A stretch of DNA of 64,000 nucleotides, from positions 1-64,000 of the forward strand of contig JAXLYP010000016.1 in the NCBI GenBank assembly GCA_046351395.1, read 5' to 3'. Below are positions 37,660 to 45,967 of the stretch, piece by piece. A program made the position numbers and the translations under genes. The DNA is from CAYYKK01 sp046351395 (GTDB lineage Bacteria > Myxococcota_A > Polyangia > Polyangiales > Polyangiaceae). The notes under the pieces were generated by a model. That model was not told the DNA's origin. It did no database searches and saw nothing but the letters and a program-made list of their open reading frames with translations. The stretch's first letter is position 1. Every line of letters begins with the position of its first letter.

Positions 37660-38574
37660 ATGAGTGACGACATCGACTACAGCGAACGCACGCTCGCTGA
37701 GACTCCGGCTCGAGCGGCGAAGTTCATCTACGGGATCACCTCGAACCCGAGCGTCTGGGTGGCCCTCGCCGGCGCCGGAATGACCAAGGAGCACCTCGAC
37801 GAGGGGCGCAGCCTGCTGAACTCCGCGCTCTCTCTTCCCTCCGACGACAAAGCGCGCCCCGGTCTGGATGCTCAGCGCAAGGCGCTCGCGGAGGTGGACG
37901 CGTGGGACGAACCCAACTTCCGCGCCTACAAGGCGACCCTCCGTCGCCATCACCCGCTCGCCGGCGCGTACGTCTTCCACGACCTCAACGCCACGACCGG
38001 ACTGAAAGCGGCCCACGGCGTGCAGACCTTCCTAAACCGCATCGACGCGCTCGAGTCCGGCTCCGATCCCCACCGCAAGGACACGATTCCCGAGGACAAG
38101 GCCGCCGTCGATCACCTCGCGTCCCGCGGCCTCACCAAAGCGGAGCGAACGCGCCTCCGCGGCCTCGTGAACGCCGCGCTCGATGAGGGCCGCGAGGTCC
38201 CCGCCGAGGAAGTCGAAGCCCAGCACGCCGCGGCTCAGGCGCGCGCGACCGGACTGCTCGAGCTTCGCAGCTGGTTCGACGAGTGGAGCAGCATCGCGCA
38301 CGCGCACGTCAAGAAGCGCAGCCACCTGATCTCCATGGGCCTCGCCGAGCGCAAGTCCGGGGTCACCACGGCGACGACGACTGATAGGCGCCACGAGCCC
38401 CCCACGAAGGCCCTCGCTCCCAGCGGGCCTTCTTTGGCTCCCATCCCATCGTCGATTCCCGTCCCAACGACCCATCAACCCGCGCCGACGCGCGCGCACC
38501 CCGCGCGTCCGCGCGCCCGAGCCCGCTCGTCGATCCCACCGGCCGGAAACGAGCGTCGGACGCTCCGCGGCTAG
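37660..38574 (+). CDS. helical protein of unknown function, likely stop earlier than the open frame
   Basis: The frame starts at an ATG with GAGGAGA just upstream and reads MSDDIDYSERTLAETPARAA. About 240 residues are helical and polar, with conserved-looking segments FIYGITSNPSVWVALAGAGM and LAGAYVFHDLNATTGLKAAH. No known family is recognised. From about residue 240 the sequence becomes Pro/Ala/Arg-rich (PSSIPVPTTHQPAPTRAHPA), unlike the rest. In another frame tandem stops TGA-TAG sit at 38382-38387, directly before a strong intrinsic terminator at 38406-38435. The real protein therefore probably ends near residue 240 and one base is wrong just before. Probably a cytoplasmic soluble protein. 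Confidence 0.75.
   Translation: MSDDIDYSERTLAETPARAAKFIYGITSNPSVWVALAGAGMTKEHLDEGRSLLNSALSLPSDDKARPGLDAQRKALAEVDAWDEPNFRAYKATLRRHHPLAGAYVFHDLNATTGLKAAHGVQTFLNRIDALESGSDPHRKDTIPEDKAAVDHLASRGLTKAERTRLRGLVNAALDEGREVPAEEVEAQHAAAQARATGLLELRSWFDEWSSIAHAHVKKRSHLISMGLAERKSGVTTATTTDRRHEPPTKALAPSGPSLAPIPSSIPVPTTHQPAPTRAHPARPRARARSSIPPAGNERRTLRG
38406..38435 (+). terminator. Rho-independent terminator inside the open frame end
   Basis: GAAGGCCC-(11-nt loop)-GGGCCTTC followed by TTT is a perfect 8-bp stem with T run on the plus strand. It lies just after tandem stops in a neighbouring frame and is best read as the terminator of the helical protein gene. Confidence 0.7.
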
Positions 38575-38583
38575 CATGCGCGC

Positions 38584-41130
38584 GTGCCCAGTCTGGTCGA
38601 GTCCGTTTCTCGCTTCATGGGTCGCGTCGAGCTCTTCGCTCCGCGGCGTCGACGGGGAGCTCCGCGCCGCCGAGGACGCCCTCGGCCGCGGCAAGCCCCT
38701 CGAGGCGCGCGAGCACGCGCGCGACATCCTCGAGCGCGCCCCAACTCGCTCCTCGGCCTCGCCCTCCGGGCGAACGCCGCCGAGGTCGCCTGGCTCGACC
38801 ACGAGGTCACGGAAGCGCTCTCCGCACTCGCCGAACAGGTCCCTTGGCGCGCGGACGTTTGGCTCCGCCTCGGCCGCGCCCGCCTCCGCCTCGGGGAGCC
38901 CACCGCGCGCGAAGCGCTCGAGCGCGCCGTCTCCGCGCCCGACGAGCGCCCCGCCGCGCGCCTCGCCCTCCTCGATCTCGCCGACCTCGATCTCCACGTC
39001 TTCGACTTCGCCCGTGCCTCCCGCTGGCTCGACCGGATCCCCACGAGCCTCACCGAGATCGACCCCGACGTGCTCCTCCGCCGCGCCGAGTGCGCCCTCG
39101 GACTCCTCGACCTCGACGCGGCAAAAGCCCACCTCGAGCGCCTCGGGCCCGAGCCCCCCGATCACATCGATCCCCGCCGATCCCTCGCCTGGGCACGCCT
39201 CGCCTGGCAAAGCGGTCTCGCGACGCCCGGCTCGACCCTGCGCGCCGAGACCGTGGGCCTCGCGCTCCGCGCCCTGCTCATGGACGTCCACGGCGCCGCC
39301 GATCTCGTCGCGTCCATCGCCAGCACGTCCAAAGACGTCGCCGAGCTCGCCCTCATCAAGGACGTCGTCACCGGCCTCGGTCGTGCCGGCGAGCCCGCCT
39401 TCGGGTCCGCCTTCGCGCTCGCCGAGGGCCGCAAGGACGACGCCCGCGACGCGCTCGGCCGCTCCCTCGCGCTCGGCGACGAGCGCGCCGCTCACGCGCT
39501 CCTCTTCCTCGCAACCGAGGCCCGCGACCTCGAGGCGCTCCGCCTCGTCCTCGGCGCGCGCCCCAAGCTCGTTCCCGCGCCCCTCGCCGCGCTCTTCGCG
39601 GCGAGCGAGGCCATCTCGCGCGCCGACACCCGCGCCGCCCTCGACGCGCTCGACGCCGTCGGGGAGGCGAACGCGTCCTGGGCCGCGAGTCTCCGTGAGA
39701 GCGCCTTCCGCGCCTGGACCTCCCCCACGTTCGCGCCCTGGCACGAGCTCCTCGCCGAGCTTCACCGATCCGCGCACGCCCTCTCGAGCCTCGGCCGCGT
39801 CGCGGACATCGAGGGCCTCGCGATGGAGCAGAAGCGCCCCCTCCGCCTCGCCATCATCGGTGAGTTCAACGCCGGCAAGAGCACGTTCATCAACGCCCTC
39901 CTCGGCGTCGACGTCGCGCCCACCGGTGTCCTGCCCACGACCGCGACGCTCCATTGGGTCGCCTGGGCCCCCGATCCCTTCGCGCGCGTCGTCGTCCGAG
40001 GCGCCTCCGACCGCGTCGTCCCCCACGCCGAGCTCAAACCCACGCTCGCGAAGCTCAACGAAGAGAGCGCCCACGTCGAGCGCGTCTTCATCTACGCCCC
40101 CATCGAGCGCCTCCGCCACGTCGAGATCCTCGACACGCCCGGTTTCAACGCACCCGATCCCGAGCACGCGAAAGCCGCCCGCTCCGCCTTCGACGAAGCG
40201 CACGTCGTCCTCTGGCTCCTCGACGCCGTCCACGCCATGAAGTCCAGCGAAGTCAAAGTGCTCGAGGAGATCCGCTCGCTCGGCATCCCCACGCTCGTCC
40301 TCCTCAACAAGTCCGATCGCCTGAAGCCCGACGAGCTCGAGACCGTCTCCGCGCACGTCGCCGCGTCCCTCGTCGAAGCGAAGCTCCCGACCTACCGTCC
40401 CCCCATCGCTTTCAGCGCGAAGCTCGCCCTCCGCGCGCGCACGTCCGCCCCGGACGGCAAGCCCGACGGTGATCCGCTCGCGCTCCGCGCGTCCCACTTC
40501 GACGCCGTCGAGGCCGTGATCGAGGAGGCCGTCGTCGATCGGGCCGACGCGCTCCGCGAACACGGGCTCCGCCGCAAGGCGCGCGCGCTCACGAGCGCGC
40601 TCCTCGCGGAGGCGACCGCACGCCTCGAGCAAGAACAGGAGCGCCGCAAAGGCGCCCTCGATGCCGCGCACAAACTCCGCGCCGCCGCGGCGCGCCTCTC
40701 CAGCGAGGCCGAGGCGCTCACCCCCCAGATCGAGAAAGCCCTCGAGCCCGTCCGCACCACCCTCGCGCAGGATCTCCGCCCCATCGCGGAGCTCGCCGCG
40801 GAGGCCCAGAAAGAGCCCAGCGTTCGGTACTACGTCGCGGAGCGCTTCACCGTGCGCCTCCTCGATCCCCTCGCCACCGAGATCGCTCGCGCCGGCGGAA
40901 TCGAGCCCACCGACGCGCTCCGCGAGGCCGTCCGCGCGGCCCTCGTCGGCGCCGCCAGCGTGCTCGAGCAAACCTCCACCGACGTCACCGCCATCGCGCT
41001 CGGTCGCGTGGTCCGCGCGGTCGTCTTCGTCGCGGGCGGCGCCCTCGCTCGAGAAGCCGGTGCGCCCATCCCCGAGCCCGCGACGGCCATCGTCGTCCGG
41101 CGCCTCGAGGGACTCCTCGCCGCCCTCTGA
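38584..41130 (+). CDS. dynamin-like/ribosome-associated large GTPase with N-terminal TPR-like region
   Basis: An 848-residue protein from a GTG start. Residues about 55-410 are helical pairs of TPR type (RADVWLRLGRARLRLGEPTA, LLRRAECALGLLDLDAAKAH). The GTPase domain follows: P-loop GEFNAGKST (426-434), switch I Thr in TGVLPTTA, DTPG (517-520) and NKSD (575-578). A coiled coil (about 645-705, rich in Glu/Arg/Ala) and a hydrophobic segment near the end (VVRAVVFVAGGAL) suggest a membrane-associated dynamin-like protein, with GTP hydrolysis linked to membrane remodelling; this role is inferred. Residues about 20-53 are Arg/Pro-rich and look out of frame: the neighbouring frame there reads LRGVDGELRAAEDALGRGKP, which fits the TPR part, so two compensating one-base errors are likely. 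Confidence 0.85.
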   Translation: MPSLVESVSRFMGRVELFAPRRRRGAPRRRGRPRPRQAPRGARARARHPRARPNSLLGLALRANAAEVAWLDHEVTEALSALAEQVPWRADVWLRLGRARLRLGEPTAREALERAVSAPDERPAARLALLDLADLDLHVFDFARASRWLDRIPTSLTEIDPDVLLRRAECALGLLDLDAAKAHLERLGPEPPDHIDPRRSLAWARLAWQSGLATPGSTLRAETVGLALRALLMDVHGAADLVASIASTSKDVAELALIKDVVTGLGRAGEPAFGSAFALAEGRKDDARDALGRSLALGDERAAHALLFLATEARDLEALRLVLGARPKLVPAPLAALFAASEAISRADTRAALDALDAVGEANASWAASLRESAFRAWTSPTFAPWHELLAELHRSAHALSSLGRVADIEGLAMEQKRPLRLAIIGEFNAGKSTFINALLGVDVAPTGVLPTTATLHWVAWAPDPFARVVVRGASDRVVPHAELKPTLAKLNEESAHVERVFIYAPIERLRHVEILDTPGFNAPDPEHAKAARSAFDEAHVVLWLLDAVHAMKSSEVKVLEEIRSLGIPTLVLLNKSDRLKPDELETVSAHVAASLVEAKLPTYRPPIAFSAKLALRARTSAPDGKPDGDPLALRASHFDAVEAVIEEAVVDRADALREHGLRRKARALTSALLAEATARLEQEQERRKGALDAAHKLRAAAARLSSEAEALTPQIEKALEPVRTTLAQDLRPIAELAAEAQKEPSVRYYVAERFTVRLLDPLATEIARAGGIEPTDALREAVRAALVGAASVLEQTSTDVTAIALGRVVRAVVFVAGGALAREAGAPIPEPATAIVVRRLEGLLAAL

Positions 41131-41177
41131 GAACGTCTGACGCGCGCGCTCCGAGCGCTTCGAGTAGCCTCTCCCCC

Positions 41178-41402
41178 ATGGCTACGAACCCCCACCGCCG
41201 CGTCCGCGTCCCCGTCGTCCTCGCGGTCGTCACGATCGCGACCGCCGCCGCTGCGGCGTGCGGCAACGAGGTGTGCAAAGAGGGTGATCCCACATGCGCC
41301 GGCGGCGCCGGAAGCTCCTCGACGCATGCGAGCTCGACGAAGTCCGCATCCAGCGGCTCCACGGTCGCCACCACCGGTGGTGAAGGCGGATTCATCGCGT
41401 GA
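41178..41402 (+). CDS. small lipoprotein-like Ser/Thr-rich peptide coupled to the flavoprotein gene
   Basis: A 74-residue product. The N-terminal RRVRVPVVLAVVTIATAAAA followed by Cys is a lipoprotein-type signal. The mature part is CGNEVCKEGDPTCAGGAG and then a Ser/Thr/Gly/Ala tail ending GGEGGFIA. Its TGA overlaps the GTG of the next gene (GTGA), so translation is coupled. No enzyme motif fits in such a short protein. The simplest reading is a small lipoprotein. Because the coupled gene encodes an RRE-like/HFCD/methyltransferase protein, it should also be considered as a modified peptide substrate, with Cys, Ser and Thr residues in its C-terminal half; that is speculation. Confidence 0.7.
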   Translation: MATNPHRRVRVPVVLAVVTIATAAAAACGNEVCKEGDPTCAGGAGSSSTHASSTKSASSGSTVATTGGEGGFIA

Positions 41403-42899
41403 TAGCCCACCGCGGTCCGGTCGGACCGCACGAACCCTCCGCCCCGCCCCGTCTCGTCCTCGCGCCGAGCGCGCGCATCCTGGAGTCCCGCGACGCGCTC
41501 ATCGTCCTCGGCGCCGACGGGAACGCGCGTGCGTTCGAGGGGCCGAGCGCCCCCTTCGCGCGTGAAGTGCTCGACCTCCTCCGCGCGCCCCACACGCGCG
41601 ACCAGATCCTCGCGGACATCTCCTCGCGCGCGGACGAGCCCTTCGACCCCCTCGTCGTCCACGCGCTCCTCGACGCGCTCGAGGGAGCGCGCGCCATCGA
41701 GGTCCTGCCCGCGCGCGACCGCGGTGCCCCGCGCGCGCGCGCGCCCCATGCGCGACCGCGGATCCTCGTCGGCGTGAGCGGCGCCGTGCAGGCCGTCGAG
41801 GTCCCACGCCTCGTGACCGAGCTCCACGCGCGCGCCTTCGACGTGCGCGTCGCCCTCACCGACGCTGCGCAGAACTTCGTGAGCCCCCTCGCGCTCGAGG
41901 CCCTCACGCACGCGCCCGTCACACGCTCCCTCTACCCCGACGCGTCCTCCACGCTCCGCGTCCCCCACATCGATCTCGCGCGCTGGGCCGATCTCGTCCT
42001 CCTCTACCCCGCGTCCGCGACCACGATCTCTCGCGTCGCCACCGGGGACTGCTCCGACCTCGTCGCGGCGATCGCTATCGCGACGCGCGCGCCCGTCGTC
42101 CTCGCGCCCAGCATGAACGACGCGATGCTCACCGCCGGCCCCGTCGCGCGGAACCTCGCGAGCCTCGTCGACGACGGCTACACGCTCGCGTGGCCCAGCG
42201 TCGGCGTGGAAGTGGCGGACGCCCCGGGCACGCGCGCGCGCCGCGTCGGCCCCGCCCTCACACCCGAGCGCATCGTGCCCCTCCTCGAGATCGTCCCCGC
42301 GCGCGCCCCCGGTCCGCACCCCCGCCCATCGATTGGGACGCCCTCTCTTCTCTCCCACGAGCCCCTCCCGTGGGAAGGCGACGTCGACGACGCTCCCCTC
42401 GACGCCGCCCCCGCCGCGCTGCCCCCGCCGCGCCTGCCCTCGATCTCGGCACCGGGAACGGGGGCGCGCGCCATCTCTTGGGCCGCGCGCGGCTACCGCG
42501 TCGTGGCGCCGACCTCAGCGACGCCGCGCTCTCGCCCGCGCCCGAGCCCGCGACGGCGCGCCGCCGAGCGCGTCCCAGCCCAGGACGACGTCCGAGCGAC
42601 CCGCCTGCGGTCGCGCTTCGACGTCATCGCGGACCGCGGCCGCTTCCACTCCCTCGAACCCGTGGACGCACCCTCTACGCCGCCGCGGTCGACTCCCTCC
42701 TCGCTCCCGACGGAGCGCCCTCCTCGTGCTCCACGACGGTCCGCTCTCGTCCACGGAACGGCGCACCCGCCGCGTGCCACCGGAGGCGCTCGCGCTCGAG
42801 CTCGGGCTCACGCTCGTCCGCACCGTCGAGGCGACGCTCGCGCCCGACGACCCGAACCGCGCCTGGCTCTCCATCCTGCGCCGCCCTCGCGCTAGTTGA
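41399..42899 (+). CDS. PqqD/RRE-like domain, HFCD flavoprotein and SAM methyltransferase in one protein; 3' part frameshifted
   Basis: Three parts. Residues about 18-105 have the strand-strand-helix pattern of PqqD-like RiPP recognition elements (DALIVLGADGNARAFEG, EVLDLLRAPHTRDQILADIS, VVHALLDALEGARAIEVL). Residues about 119-300 are a complete HFCD flavoprotein, the family of EpiD/LanD and CoaC cysteine decarboxylases: GVSGAVQAVEVPRLV, active-site His190 in HIDLARWADLVLLYPASATT, and PSMNDAM (237-243). After about base 42300 the frame shifts repeatedly, but the alternatives give IDWDAL, a SAM-binding LDLGTGNGG, ARGYRVVA, and LLVLHDGPLSSTERRTRRV to the TGA at 42897-42899, so a class I methyltransferase of about 190 residues follows. 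The uninterrupted frame otherwise stops at 42895. A RiPP-type or CoaC-like role is inferred. Confidence 0.7.
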
Positions 42900-43371
42900 G
42901 CGACAACCCGACGCACACCCCCATCCCGCCCGGTCCCGTCGCGGGGCTGCACGTCCCGCCCATCGCCTCGAAGCACGCGCCGCAGTCCAGCGACGGGCAC
43001 CCCGCGCCCACCCACGCGGCGCGCGCGTCCACCGCGGCCTTCACGAGCGCGGGGTGATCCTCGTTCAACACGAGCGACGGGCAGTCGCACGCGTCGAACA
43101 GGACGACCGAGCCGTCGCACTGCACCACGTCGAGCTTCGGATCGCAGACCTGCGCCGCCTCCACCGCCCCCGTGAACGCCGCCAGTAGATCCTCGCACGT
43201 CGCCGTGCCCGTCGAGGTCGACGCGCCGTGCGACGTGCTCGCGTTCCCCGTCGACGTCGCTGCATCGCCCCCAGCGCCCGTCCCGCTGCCCTCGACCCAC
43301 GTGACCTTTCCCCCGCACGCCGCGGTCGCCACGAACCCGCACAACGCCCCCGCCCACGCCAACCTCGACAT
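42892..43371 (-). CDS. Cys-rich lipoprotein
   Basis: A 159-residue lipoprotein: MSRLAWAGALCGFVATAA then Cys19, and a Gly/Ala/Ser/Thr linker with TSTGNASTSHGASTSTGT. The mature domain has Cys pairs (CEDLLAAF, VCDPKLDVVQC, CDCPSLVLN, GCPSLDCGACFEAMGGTC) and ends VCVGLSLN. The function is unknown; it looks like a small disulfide-stabilised surface domain. The ATG at 43371 begins at the signal sequence; an upstream in-frame start would put the signal in mid-protein. Its stop overlaps the end of the convergent flavoprotein gene by eight bases. Confidence 0.8.
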   Translation of the reverse strand: MSRLAWAGALCGFVATAACGGKVTWVEGSGTGAGGDAATSTGNASTSHGASTSTGTATCEDLLAAFTGAVEAAQVCDPKLDVVQCDGSVVLFDACDCPSLVLNEDHPALVKAAVDARAAWVGAGCPSLDCGACFEAMGGTCSPATGPGGMGVCVGLSLN

Positions 43372-43493
43372 GCTCCGAACATACCCGGCGTCGCATCCTG
43401 CGACACCCGAGGCGTCACCGTTCCCCTGCGCCACCATCCCGCGCACCACCCGAGTGGTTTTCCCTTGGCACGTTCGATGAACGTGTCCGCCGC

Positions 43494-43994
43494 ATGTACT
43501 CCAGGGCGAAGATCCTCGGGCACCCCATCCACCCGATGCTCGTCGGGTTCCCGATCGCCTTCTACACGGCCACCCTGGTCGCCTACGTCGCGTACGCGAT
43601 CACCGGCCACACCTCCCTGTTCCACATCGGCGTCGTCGCGAACTGCGCGGGCGTCGCGGGCGCGGCGCTCGCGGCCATCCCGGGGTTCATCGACTGGGCG
43701 TTCGGCGTCCCCACCGGGCATCCCGCGAAGATCACCGGCCTGAAGCACGTGCTCCTCAACGTCGGGGCGCTCTCGCTCTTCACCCTCGACGCGATCCTTC
43801 AGCTCCGGCACTGGGACACGCCCCTCGCGCCCTACGCCGCGGCCGTCTCCCTCGCTGGCGTGGGCATGGCGTTCACGTTCGGCGCGGGCGTCCTCGGCTG
43901 GACGCTCGTCGGAAAGCACCACGTCGGCGTCCAGCCCTCGCGCGAGCAACAGCGCCTCGAGATCTCGCGCACGGGGCACCCGTCTCGGCCATGA
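43494..43994 (+). CDS. DUF2231 membrane protein
   Basis: A 166-residue membrane protein of the DUF2231 family, recognised from the N-terminal GHPIHPMLVGFPIAFYTATL. Four helices follow, with a FIDWAFGVPTGHPAK loop between helices 2 and 3. The two His of the HPxHP motif are conserved and are often thought to bind heme or metal, though this is not established here. Its last codons overlap the start of the FAD/Rieske oxidoreductase (ATGA), so both are translationally coupled. This supports a joint role in electron transfer at the inner membrane. Confidence 0.88.
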   Translation: MYSRAKILGHPIHPMLVGFPIAFYTATLVAYVAYAITGHTSLFHIGVVANCAGVAGAALAAIPGFIDWAFGVPTGHPAKITGLKHVLLNVGALSLFTLDAILQLRHWDTPLAPYAAAVSLAGVGMAFTFGAGVLGWTLVGKHHVGVQPSREQQRLEISRTGHPSRP

Positions 43995-45493
43995 GCACGC
44001 TCCCTCCCGAGCCCACGGCCAGCGCTCGGATGGGGCGCACAGACGCTCCCGCGTTCCCGCGCCTCGACCACGACCGTCGAGCCGATCTCTGCGTCGTCGG
44101 CGGCGGCATCTCCGGCCTCAGCGTCGCGTACGAGGCCGCGCTCGCGGGCCGCGTTGTCGTCCTCCTCGAGGCCGGCGACATCGGCCGCGGCGAGACCGCG
44201 CGCTCCACCGCGCACCTCGCGACCGCGATCGACGATCGCTTCCTCCGCATCGAGCGCGTGCACGGCCGCGAGGGCGCGCGCCTCTCCGCCGACAGTCACG
44301 GTCGAGCCATCGATCGGATCGCCGAGATCACCCGCGTCGCGGAGATCCCCTGCGGCTTCGAGCGCCTCGACGGCTACCTCTTCGCCGGCCCCGACACCGA
44401 TCGCGACACCCTCTCTCGCGAGCGCGACGCCGCGCGCCGCGCCGGCCTCTCCGACGTCGAGCTCGTCGCGCCGCCCGCGCCCCTCGAGCTCGGCCGATGC
44501 GTGCGCTTCCCGCGACAGGCGCAGATCGATCCCCTCGCGTACGTCCACGGGCTCGCGCGCGCCCTCACGCGCGTGGGTGGCGCCGTGTTCACCGCGTCCC
44601 GCGTGCAGACCATCGAGGGACGCGGACCCGTCGTCGTCCGTGTGACGGGCGGCGCCGCCGTGACCGCTGCGGACGTCGTCGTGGCGACCAACGCCCCCGT
44701 GAACGATCTCTTCGCGCTCCACCTCAAGCAAGTCGCCTATCGGTCGTACGCGGTCGCCGCAACAGCGCCCAAGGACAGCGTTCCGCGCGGCCTCTACTGG
44801 GACACCCTCGACCCCTACCACTACGTCCGCGTCGACCGCTCCGACCCCGCGCAGGACCTCCTCATCGTCGGCGGCGAAGACCACAAGACGGGGCACGAGA
44901 GCGATCCCACGGTGCGGTGGGACCGCCTCGAGCAGTGGATGCGCCTGTTCTTCCCCATGGCGCGCGACGTCGTGCATCGCTGGTCCGGCCAGATCCACGA
45001 GCCCTCCGACGGCGTCGCGTTCATCGGCAAAAACCCCGGCGACGATCACGTGTTCGTCGTGACCGGTGACTCCGGCATGGGGATCACCCACGGCGCCATC
45101 GCCGGCCTCCTCCTCGCGGATCTCCTCGCGGGGCGCGACAACCCGTGGGCGAAGCTCTATGCGCCGAGCCGCATCAAGGACGTCGCGCAGATCCTCCGCG
45201 ACGACGTGGGCGCCATCCTTCCCTACGCCGATTGGGTGAAGCCCGGCGGCGACGACGACGACATCCCGCGCGGCGAGGGCGCGATCGTGCGCGAGCGCGG
45301 CGCCCTCCTCGCCGTCTATCGCGACGAAGAAGGCGCGCTCCACCGCTGTGGCGCCGCATGCCCCCACCTCGGCGCCGTCGTCCGCTGGAACGCCGCCGAG
45401 AAATCCTGGGACTGCCCCGCCCACGGCTCGCGCTTCGACGCGCGCGGCGCGGTGCTCTGCGGCCCCGCGAACGCGGACCTCAAGCGGCCCTGA
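43991..45493 (+). CDS. FAD-dependent oxidoreductase with C-terminal Rieske domain
   Basis: A 500-residue two-domain enzyme. The N-terminal DAO-type flavoprotein has a dinucleotide fold ADLCVVGGGISGLSVAYEAA with a Glu (LLEAGDIG) for the adenine ribose and a second FAD motif near GDSGMGITHGAIAGLLLA. The C-terminal 80 residues are a Rieske domain with ligand pairs Cys457/His459 (CPHLG) and Cys475/His478 (CPAHGSRF), so one 2Fe-2S cluster with two His ligands. Similar fusions oxidise amino acids or amines, or act as electron-transfer oxidases; the substrate is unknown. It is coupled by a 4-base overlap to a DUF2231 membrane protein, which could be its electron partner. No signal peptide, so it is cytoplasmic. 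Confidence 0.92.
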   Translation: MSTLPPEPTASARMGRTDAPAFPRLDHDRRADLCVVGGGISGLSVAYEAALAGRVVVLLEAGDIGRGETARSTAHLATAIDDRFLRIERVHGREGARLSADSHGRAIDRIAEITRVAEIPCGFERLDGYLFAGPDTDRDTLSRERDAARRAGLSDVELVAPPAPLELGRCVRFPRQAQIDPLAYVHGLARALTRVGGAVFTASRVQTIEGRGPVVVRVTGGAAVTAADVVVATNAPVNDLFALHLKQVAYRSYAVAATAPKDSVPRGLYWDTLDPYHYVRVDRSDPAQDLLIVGGEDHKTGHESDPTVRWDRLEQWMRLFFPMARDVVHRWSGQIHEPSDGVAFIGKNPGDDHVFVVTGDSGMGITHGAIAGLLLADLLAGRDNPWAKLYAPSRIKDVAQILRDDVGAILPYADWVKPGGDDDDIPRGEGAIVRERGALLAVYRDEEGALHRCGAACPHLGAVVRWNAAEKSWDCPAHGSRFDARGAVLCGPANADLKRP

Positions 45494-45967
45494 TCAGGGA
45501 CCCGTGCCCGTCGACGCGCTCGACGACGACCCACTCGACGACGACGAGCTCGTCGTCGACGTCGTGGAGCACCCGATGCCCGCGCTGTCGCACTTGCACG
45601 GGACGCACGCGGAGCCCGCGCCCTCGATGAGGCACCCCGCGTCCTTCCCGCAGTTCGTCTTCTCGTCGCACCCGATGCGCGTGCAGAAGTGCTCGTCCTG
45701 ACCCACGTCCGCGAGGCACAACGACGCGAGCGGGAACTGCATGCACTCCCCGCCGCCCGGCGTGCACGCGTGCCCGACGCCGATGTCGTTCCCCGGATCG
45801 CCCGGCTGGATGCACATGTTCCCACCGCTCGACGAGCTCGACGCCTTGCCCGACGAGGACGAGCTCGCCGACGTGGACCCACCGCTGCCCGTCGACGCGT
45901 CGTCGCACCCGATGAGCCCCGCGACTCCGCCCACTCCGGCGATGAGGAGGAAGTGATGGAGCCTCAT
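45494..45967 (-). CDS. Ser-rich, Cys-containing lipoprotein
   Basis: A 157-residue lipoprotein. The ATG at 45967 begins MRLHHFLLIAGVGGVAGLIG then Cys21-Asp-Asp, with a Ser/Gly linker (STGSGGSTSASSSSSGKA). The mature domain has about ten Cys (MCIQPGDPG, ACTPGGGECMQFP, CLADVG, CTRIGCDEKTNCGKDAGC, CVPCKCD, GCS) and then a second Ser/Thr run at the extreme C-terminus (TSTTSSSSSSGSS). Flexible runs on both sides of a small disulfide-rich domain suggest a surface-exposed tether. Function unknown. The start overlaps the stop of the copper monooxygenase gene by four bases, so both are co-translated. Confidence 0.8.
   Translation of the reverse strand: MRLHHFLLIAGVGGVAGLIGCDDASTGSGGSTSASSSSSGKASSSSSGGNMCIQPGDPGNDIGVGHACTPGGGECMQFPLASLCLADVGQDEHFCTRIGCDEKTNCGKDAGCLIEGAGSACVPCKCDSAGIGCSTTSTTSSSSSSGSSSSASTGTGP

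Noticed and set aside
38032..40971. Very long minus-strand frame (979 residues) opposite the GTPase gene
   Set aside because: It is rich in Arg, Glu and Gly, shows no domain and mirrors the codon bias of the real plus-strand gene. It is a shadow frame.
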